A model generated the notes under the pieces. It worked only from the letters and a program-made list of their open reading frames with translations, was not told the DNA's origin and did no database searches. DNA of 10,565 nt from contig JAKFUW010000099.1 in the NCBI GenBank assembly GCA_021732545.1, positions 1 through 10,565 of the forward strand. Reading direction: 5' to 3'. Shown here piece after piece: positions 5,525 to 10,565 of this stretch (position 1 is the stretch's first letter; every line of letters begins with the position of its first letter). This stretch comes from Alphaproteobacteria bacterium (GTDB lineage: Bacteria > Pseudomonadota > Alphaproteobacteria > Rickettsiales > UBA3002). A program made the translations under genes and the position numbers.

Positions 5525-6534
5525 AGATTCAATCCAAAGATTCCAAATCTTTTTTGGCCAAGCCCGGTGATTATCAGGGCGCATTGGTCTATGGCACGGA
5601 TCGTGGGCAGGTGCGTACACGTGTGAATGAGATTATCGCTCAGTTACTTAAAGATCCAAACGATCCTTTTAATAAATCTGAACTCAGCAATGAAGCCATG
5701 CTCGCCGACCCTGCCCGCCTGGCCGACGAACTGGCCGCGATGAGCTTTACCGGCGATCGCCGCGTGATCGAGTTGCGCGATGTCAGCGACAAGGTATCAG
5801 ATATCATCGCATCGGCGGTGGAATATCTTTCGCCTCAGAATTTTTTATTGGTGTGGGCGGATGAATTAAATGCGCGCTCGGGGATTCGTGCTTTATTTGA
5901 AAAGCAGGCAAAACTTGCCTCCTTTGCATGCTATAAGGACGAAGGTGCTGGATTATCTCAATTAGTACGCGATACACTACGTGGCTATGGTCTGAAAGCC
6001 GATCATGAGGTGATAATTTATTTATCTGAGCATTTATCGGGTAATCGGATGATTATTGTGAGCGAATTAGAGAAAATATCGCTCTATTATGGCGATGATA
6101 CGCAATTGAATGTGCAAATGGTGCGTCAAATCGTTGGCGATCCGGGCGAACATACGCTCGATGACATTTGTGAAGCGGTGGCAGATGGCAATATCGAGTC
6201 ATTATGCCGTAGTTTGGACCGTTTATATGATGAAAATATGCAACCAGTCGTGATTTTGCGCTCGGTGAGCCGTTATTTTAATAGGTTGTTCGATATTCAG
6301 ATGCAGCAGCAATCCAGCGGTCAGTCGATCGATCAAGTGATTAAATCGCTGCGACCCATAGTGTTTTTCAAGCAACAACCCATTTTAGCACGCCATGCAG
6401 CCCGTTGGCGTAGCGGGCGTTTGCGTCAGGCACAACAACTCATGCTGGAAGCCGAATATGAGAGCAAATTAGGCGGTGATTTGGGTGCTATTTTATGCAC
6501 TCATGCCTTGATGCGCACCGCAAAAGCGGCTTAA
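5521..6534 (+). CDS. holA: DNA polymerase III delta subunit
   Basis: The delta subunit is the part of the clamp loader that opens the beta sliding clamp. This 337-residue protein has the family layout: an N-terminal AAA+-like nucleotide-fold domain beginning ALVYGTDRGQVRTRVNEI (residues 21-38), LADELAAMSFTGDRRVIELR as the next conserved block, an FLLVWADELN strand, and a helical collar domain with LYYGDD, the VGDPGEHTLDDICEAVADGN region and a C-terminal LRSVSRYFNRL segment. It lacks a proper Walker A, as expected for delta. The GTG start at 5521 overlaps the lptE stop by four bases (GTGA). No clear Shine-Dalgarno is present, so translation probably depends on the preceding gene. It is the last gene of the plus operon and ends three bases from the convergent parB stop. 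Confidence 0.92.
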   Translation: MKIQSKDSKSFLAKPGDYQGALVYGTDRGQVRTRVNEIIAQLLKDPNDPFNKSELSNEAMLADPARLADELAAMSFTGDRRVIELRDVSDKVSDIIASAVEYLSPQNFLLVWADELNARSGIRALFEKQAKLASFACYKDEGAGLSQLVRDTLRGYGLKADHEVIIYLSEHLSGNRMIIVSELEKISLYYGDDTQLNVQMVRQIVGDPGEHTLDDICEAVADGNIESLCRSLDRLYDENMQPVVILRSVSRYFNRLFDIQMQQQSSGQSIDQVIKSLRPIVFFKQQPILARHAARWRSGRLRQAQQLMLEAEYESKLGGDLGAILCTHALMRTAKAA

Positions 6535-6537
6535 AGG

Positions 6538-7503
6538 TTAAATACTATCGCCTAAGCGCCGCAAAATATCATCTAATTGCGATAAAGAGCCATATTGAAT
6601 GATGACTTCGCCTTTTTGACCGCCTAAATCATTGATACTGACCCCTAAACCCAAATTATTTGATAAAGTTTCCTCCAGCGCGATAATATCAGGGTCTTTG
6701 CCTTTGCTGGATGTTGAGCGAGGTTGTGAAGGTGCGGGTGATGCATGTTTGGGGGTGTTATTGATATTATTGGTGGGCGTCACGGCTAATATGGTCGAAA
6801 TATCCTCACCTCGAGCCAACATTTCGGTCTGACGAACATTTAATTGCTCTTTTACGACGTGTTTGGCGAGTGTTACTGGGTTTGATGCGGTCAAAAGAGC
6901 GCGCGCATGCCCCATTGTGAGCTGATCTTTGTCCATCAGTTCTTTAATTTCGTCAGGTAAATCCAAAAGACGCAGCAAATTGGCAATATGGCTACGACTT
7001 TTACCGACGGTTCGTGCCAATGTTTCCTGATTATAACCAAACTCATCCATCAATCGCTGATAACCGGATGCTTCTTCCAGTGCAGTCAGGTCTTTGCGTT
7101 GAATATTTTCAACCAACGCCAACTCAAGCGCGAGTTGATCTTCCACATCGCGGATGATAACGGGCACCAAGGTCAGATTGGCTAATTGCGCGGCACGCCA
7201 GCGGCGTTCACCTGCGATAATTTCATAGTGACCTTGTTGCTTTGGCGAAGGCCGCACAATAATCGGCTGCATGATGCCATTTTTTTCAATAGAATCAGCA
7301 AGTTCATTGAGATATTCTTCATCAAATCGTGTTCTAGGCTGAAATTTCCCACCATGCAATAACTGCGGAGAAAGACTTTGATAGCCAAGAGCATTTATAT
7401 CGGTAGCGACTACATTGGTTTCAGATGACATCGTTTGGCTGTAGCTTTCACCCATCAATGCTGAAAGCCCTTTACCGAGCCCTTTACTAGCAGTTGCATT
7501 CAT
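6538..7503 (-). CDS. parB: Chromosome-partitioning protein ParB (parS-binding CTPase)
   Basis: This 321-residue protein binds parS, spreads as a CTP-dependent clamp and activates ParA to segregate origins. The N-terminus KGLGKGLSALMGE is the conserved ParA-interacting peptide. A CTP-binding domain follows with FQPRTRF (54-60), GIMQPIIVRP (76-85) and GERRWRA (98-104), then ENIQRKDL (132-139) and a helix-turn-helix around 157-181 (NQETLARTVGKSRSHIANLL). A Pro/Ser/Asn-rich linker (about 240-268) leads to the C-terminal dimerisation domain. TAGGAGA just upstream is a good ribosome site. It lies 18 bases downstream of parA in the same operon. Its likely targets are the two parS sites in the nearby rsmG. 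The stop codon is only three bases from the stop of holA on the other strand. Confidence 0.97.
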   Translation of the reverse strand: MNATASKGLGKGLSALMGESYSQTMSSETNVVATDINALGYQSLSPQLLHGGKFQPRTRFDEEYLNELADSIEKNGIMQPIIVRPSPKQQGHYEIIAGERRWRAAQLANLTLVPVIIRDVEDQLALELALVENIQRKDLTALEEASGYQRLMDEFGYNQETLARTVGKSRSHIANLLRLLDLPDEIKELMDKDQLTMGHARALLTASNPVTLAKHVVKEQLNVRQTEMLARGEDISTILAVTPTNNINNTPKHASPAPSQPRSTSSKGKDPDIIALEETLSNNLGLGVSINDLGGQKGEVIIQYGSLSQLDDILRRLGDSI

Positions 7504-7521
7504 AATAAATCTCCTATTTAA

Positions 7522-8310
7522 TTAAGCAGCGACGAGGCGCGATAAGTTTTTTTCACGTTTAATCAGTTCTTTAGCCAATTTTAAATAAGCCTTTGACCCT
7601 GCACATTGCAGATCATAAATCAGCGCAGGCTTACCATGCGATGGCGCTTCTGAGATGCGAACATTACGGGGAATGACGGTCTCATAGACCACGTCTCCCA
7701 GAAATCCACGCACGTCATTTTCGATATGTTCGGTGAGCTTGTTGCGCTTATCATACATGGTCAGCACCACCCCATGGATGGTGAGATTGGGATTCAAATT
7801 TCCTTGAATCAGTTTGATGGTTTTTAACAGATGGCTAAGACCTTCTAGGGCATAAAATTCACACTGCAACGGAATTAAGACGCTATGTGCAGCCGTAAGC
7901 GCATTTAAGGTAATCAGTCCTAACGACGGAGGACAATCAATCATGACATAATCATAATTTAAGCTACTCTTTTCTAATGATCTTTTAAGCAGAAATTCGC
8001 GCTGTTCCATGGAAACTAATTCAATTTCCGCAGCCGATAGATCTATATTTGACGGTACAATATGCAAGCGAGGAATCATTGTCTCTAATGTTGCCTCATT
8101 TGCAGGTAAGCCATTGATTAACATGTGATAGCTGGTTATTTTGCGGGCAGATGGTTCAATTCCAAGACCCGTGCTGGCATTACCCTGTGGATCAAAATCA
8201 ATAAGTAGAACTTTTTTACCTACAGCAGCTAGTGCCGTAGCCATGTTGACTGCGGTCGTGGTTTTACCTACTCCGCCCTTTTGATTCACAATGGCTAAGA
8301 TACGAGTCAT
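7522..8310 (-). CDS. parA: Chromosome-partitioning ATPase ParA
   Basis: ParA is a deviant Walker-box ATPase that binds DNA as an ATP dimer and drives ParB-parS complexes apart. The 262-residue chain starts MTRILAIVNQ and has the deviant Walker A KGGVGKTTT at 11-19 with both signature lysines. The A' motif LLIDFDPQGN is at 35-44 and Walker B YVMIDCPPSL at 121-130. The PRNVRISEAPSHGKP block typical of chromosomal ParA/Soj is near the C-terminus. GAGGTAA upstream is a strong ribosome site and overlaps the rsmG stop codon; only four bases separate the two genes. This is the usual chromosomal form: it has no N-terminal HTH extension like that of plasmid P1-type ParA. Confidence 0.97.
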   Translation of the reverse strand: MTRILAIVNQKGGVGKTTTAVNMATALAAVGKKVLLIDFDPQGNASTGLGIEPSARKITSYHMLINGLPANEATLETMIPRLHIVPSNIDLSAAEIELVSMEQREFLLKRSLEKSSLNYDYVMIDCPPSLGLITLNALTAAHSVLIPLQCEFYALEGLSHLLKTIKLIQGNLNPNLTIHGVVLTMYDKRNKLTEHIENDVRGFLGDVVYETVIPRNVRISEAPSHGKPALIYDLQCAGSKAYLKLAKELIKREKNLSRLVAA

Positions 8311-8314
8311 GGAC

Positions 8315-8920
8315 TTACCTCTTCGTTAGATGTGAAATCTCAAGCAGTCTGGCATCGGCATGAGTCAGGCTTGGATGAACAAAAATTTCAAATTTCCAAT
8401 TTATCAATGCTTCTTCTATTTCTTTAGCGTAATTTTCTCCTTTTGCAAAGAGACATTTGCCCGATGGGGACAAAAGTGGTGATGACCATGTGAATAGTTG
8501 ATTCAGTGGTGCGAGCGCCCGTGACGTAATGATTGATGCGGCACTGGTTTTAATATGTTCAATTCGCTGAGGAATAATAGTGACTTTGAGATTAAGCTTG
8601 GCAGCGGCCTCTTGTAAGAAGATACATTTTTTTTGATCGCTATCGACTAATGTGATGGGTCGAAATCCTAAGATCGCCAAAATCAGCCCAGGAAGCCCTG
8701 CCCCAGTCCCAATATCCATAATCGATGTTTCACGTGGAACAATGAAATTTGCAAATTGGCAGCTATCAAGAATGTGACGTTCCCACGCATCATGAATTGT
8801 AGTAGTGCTGATAAGATTAATTTTTTTTTGCCATAATAGCAGTAAATCATAATAGATCGATAATTTTTCAAATGTTTCACGTGAAACAGCAAAGCGTGAA
8901 TTGAAACTTTGATAATCCAT
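8315..8920 (-). CDS. rsmG: 16S rRNA (guanine527-N7)-methyltransferase
   Basis: RsmG (formerly GidB) uses S-adenosylmethionine to methylate G527 of 16S rRNA; its loss gives low-level streptomycin resistance in several bacteria. The 201-residue protein is near the usual length. It has WQKKINLIS near the N-terminus, HILDSCQ, and SAM motif I IMDIGTGAGLPG (67-78), then LVDSDQKKCIFLQEAA and a SRALAPL block. Three bases separate its start from the mnmG stop. No clear Shine-Dalgarno is seen, so reinitiation after mnmG is likely. Two parS sites lie inside the gene and encode VSRET (12-16) and VPRET (61-65), so some of its residues may be dictated by ParB binding. A run of nine A in the coding strand encodes QKK (31-33). 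Confidence 0.96.
   Translation of the reverse strand: MDYQSFNSRFAVSRETFEKLSIYYDLLLLWQKKINLISTTTIHDAWERHILDSCQFANFIVPRETSIMDIGTGAGLPGLILAILGFRPITLVDSDQKKCIFLQEAAAKLNLKVTIIPQRIEHIKTSAASIITSRALAPLNQLFTWSSPLLSPSGKCLFAKGENYAKEIEEALINWKFEIFVHPSLTHADARLLEISHLTKR
8726..8741. promoter_or_regulatory. parS: parS site, ParB-binding, inside rsmG
   Basis: TGTTTCACGTGGAACA is a 16-bp palindrome with one asymmetric position and matches the widely conserved bacterial parS consensus TGTTNCACGTGAAACA when read on the other strand. It is centred 147 bp from the second site. ParB and ParA are encoded just downstream. Confidence 0.93.
8873..8888. promoter_or_regulatory. parS: parS site, ParB-binding, inside rsmG (perfect palindrome)
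   Basis: TGTTTCACGTGAAACA is a perfect 16-bp palindrome identical to the canonical chromosomal parS. It lies near the 5' end of rsmG, where it encodes VSRET. It is the stronger of the two sites by symmetry and probably nucleates the ParB complex with its neighbour. Confidence 0.96.
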
Positions 8921-8923
8921 ATA

Positions 8924-10565
8924 TTATGCGGCGCGGCGTTTAAGGTGAGCCAATATCGCGGATAAGGCGGCGGGCGTCACGCCCGGAATTCGCGATGCGG
9001 AACCTAGCGTTGCAGGTTTTGCAAGCTGTAACTTATTGCGCACCTCTGTTGAAAGTGAGGCGATGTCATGATAATCCAAAGAGGTTGGCAGAGGAACATT
9101 TTCTTCTTGTTTTTGGTGTTGAATATCTTGTGATTGACGCTGAACATAGGTGCTATACATGGACTCGATGCCAAGCTGTTCTAAAATGGGATTGGGAATG
9201 ATGGCAATCTCGGGCCACATCATTTTGAGTTGTTCTTTGTTGAGTTGAGTGTAGCTGAGTAACTGAAATGCAGTGCGACGAATACCGTCCTGATTAAGGC
9301 TGATACCCAATGATTGTGCGGCTTTAGGAGTAACAGTAAGGCCATGAAGTTGCGCGCGATAATGATCGAGTTGTTGGGTTTTATGGGTAAAAGACTGCTT
9401 GCGAATGGTACTAACACATCCTATCTGAATGCCACGCGAAGTAAGTCGCAGGTCGGCATTATCAGGGCGCAAACTCAGGCGATATTCAGAACGTGAGGTG
9501 AACATTCGATAAGGTTCTTGTGTGCCTAAGGTGATGAGATCATCGATCATCACGCCGATATAAGCGTCCATCCGATCGATGGTGAAGGGTTCAGAATTAC
9601 TGGCTTTCAAAGCAGCATTCAGCCCTGCAATCAACCCTTGTGCGCCAGCTTCTTCATAGCCGGTGGTGCCGTTGATTTGACCTGCCAAAAACAGCCCTTG
9701 AATTTTTTTGGTCTCTAATGTGGCGTGAAGTTCACGAGGATCCACATAATCATATTCGATGGCATAACCAGGGCGAATGATGACTGCATGTTCACATCCA
9801 GGAATTAAGGCAACAATTTCGCGCTGAACATCTTCGGGCAATGAAGTGGAAATGCCGTTCGGATAGACCGTGTGATCATTTAATCCTTCGGGTTCGAGGA
9901 AAATCTGATGGCGATTGCGCGATGCAAAACGTACCACTTTGTCTTCAATGGAAGGGCAATAACGCGGCCCTACTCCTTCAATTTGGCCCGAATACATCGG
10001 GGCGCGATGCAAATTTTGACGAATTATATCATGAACAGCAGGGGTTGTTTCGGTGATGTAACAAGAAATTTGAGGAATGGTGATCGATTCGGTTAGAGTG
10101 GAAAATGGCAGTGGTGGTTTATCACCTTCTTGGGGGGTGCAAACGCCCCAATTAATGGTTCGTCCATCGAGGCGAGGCGGGGTGCCGGTTTTCAATCGTC
10201 CCAATGTGAGACTAAATTGACGAAGCGCAGTGGATAGACCAATCGATGGAGCTTCCCCTACCCGTCCCGCACTGATTTTAGTTTCACCCATATGCATCAG
10301 GCCATTGAGGAAGGTACCGGTGGTGACGACAATCGCGCCTGCATGATAGATTTGGCCGCTGGATCCTTCAACAGCCACAACGCGGTTGCCGTTCAATACT
10401 AATCTTTCGGCGGCATCTTCGATGATGGTGAGGTTATCATATTCAGCAAGGATTTCTTGCACGGCGACGCGATAGAGGGCGCGGTCTGCTTGCGCGCGCG
10501 GCCCTCGAACGGCTGGGCCTTTGCTTTTATTAAGCACTTTATAATGAATGCCCGCGCGGTCTATT
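8924..10565 (-). CDS. mnmG: tRNA uridine-5-carboxymethylaminomethyl modification enzyme MnmG, N-terminus cut off
   Basis: MnmG (GidA) is an FAD protein that, with the GTPase MnmE, makes cmnm5U at wobble position 34 of several tRNAs. The frame continues to the right edge: the codons before the GTG that could be taken as a start read IDRAGIHYK, which is the normal internal family sequence ahead of VLNKSKGPAVRGPRAQADR. The true start, with the FAD-binding GxGxxG and roughly the first 75 residues, is therefore outside the window. About 546 residues are visible. Both family signatures are intact: GPRYCPSIEDK (about 9940-9970) and AGQINGTTGYEEAGAQGLIAG in substance (about 9630-9690; A at the usual A/G position). 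LGRLKTGTPPRLDG is also present. The C-terminal helical MnmE/tRNA-binding region ends in LKRRAA. It leads the rsmG-parA-parB operon; mnmE is commonly the gene upstream in alphaproteobacteria but is not in view. Confidence 0.97.
   Translation of the reverse strand, partial: IDRAGIHYKVLNKSKGPAVRGPRAQADRALYRVAVQEILAEYDNLTIIEDAAERLVLNGNRVVAVEGSSGQIYHAGAIVVTTGTFLNGLMHMGETKISAGRVGEAPSIGLSTALRQFSLTLGRLKTGTPPRLDGRTINWGVCTPQEGDKPPLPFSTLTESITIPQISCYITETTPAVHDIIRQNLHRAPMYSGQIEGVGPRYCPSIEDKVVRFASRNRHQIFLEPEGLNDHTVYPNGISTSLPEDVQREIVALIPGCEHAVIIRPGYAIEYDYVDPRELHATLETKKIQGLFLAGQINGTTGYEEAGAQGLIAGLNAALKASNSEPFTIDRMDAYIGVMIDDLITLGTQEPYRMFTSRSEYRLSLRPDNADLRLTSRGIQIGCVSTIRKQSFTHKTQQLDHYRAQLHGLTVTPKAAQSLGISLNQDGIRRTAFQLLSYTQLNKEQLKMMWPEIAIIPNPILEQLGIESMYSTYVQRQSQDIQHQKQEENVPLPTSLDYHDIASLSTEVRNKLQLAKPATLGSASRIPGVTPAALSAILAHLKRRAA

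Noticed and set aside
5615..5630. Third parS site at a CACGTG core in holA
   Set aside because: Only the central hexamer fits; the outer bases do not match the TGTTTC/GAAACA arms.
6525..6575. Bidirectional terminator formed by GCGGCTTA and TAAGCGCCGC around the holA/parB junction
   Set aside because: Pairing needs a bulge, the loop is long and there is no T tract on either strand.
8690..8930. Replication origin next to parS and mnmG
   Set aside because: No cluster of DnaA boxes or AT-rich unwinding region is visible; all bases here are coding.
10535..10537. GTG start for mnmG at 10537
   Set aside because: The frame stays open to the window edge and encodes the family sequence IDRAGIHYK before it, so the real start is beyond the window.

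Overview
The window comes from a chromosome of an alphaproteobacterium with moderate base composition. The evidence is a DUF3576 lipoprotein gene directly upstream of leuS, then lptE and holA, facing a mnmG-rsmG-parA-parB cluster that carries canonical parS sites. The porin is of the alphaproteobacterial type. I cannot assign an order or genus from sequence alone.

Layout: the left edge holds the 5' end of an unrecognised minus-strand gene (1-110). A 245-base intergenic region with an 8-C tract leads into a plus-strand porin gene (356-1468), which ends in a strong intrinsic terminator. An approximately 170-bp branched palindromic element (1550-1717) separates the porin from a tightly packed plus-strand operon: DUF3576 lipoprotein, leuS, lptE, holA. 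The leuS/lptE and lptE/holA junctions are 4-base ATGA/GTGA overlaps. The minus-strand operon mnmG (cut by the right edge), rsmG, parA, parB converges on holA, with only 3 bases between the stop codons.

Functions: the plus operon combines leucyl-tRNA charging, LPS export to the outer membrane and the delta subunit of the DNA polymerase clamp loader. The minus operon combines tRNA wobble modification (MnmG), 16S rRNA methylation (RsmG) and chromosome segregation (ParA/ParB). The ParB-binding parS sites lie inside the rsmG coding sequence.

The unusual content is short tandem DNA repeats inside essential genes. leuS has three arrays of a 7-bp unit (AGTTGCC, two forward and one inverted), all in the CP1 editing region. 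lptE has an approximately 168-bp array of an 8-bp unit (CTTCNTRY type) that supplies nearly the whole lipoprotein signal peptide as six octapeptides and flips orientation at a near-perfect 27-bp palindrome. Neither unit length is a multiple of three, so each array is open and encodes a permuted form of the same peptide in every forward frame. The repeats, the branched palindromic element and the parS-in-gene arrangement are the main points for follow-up.
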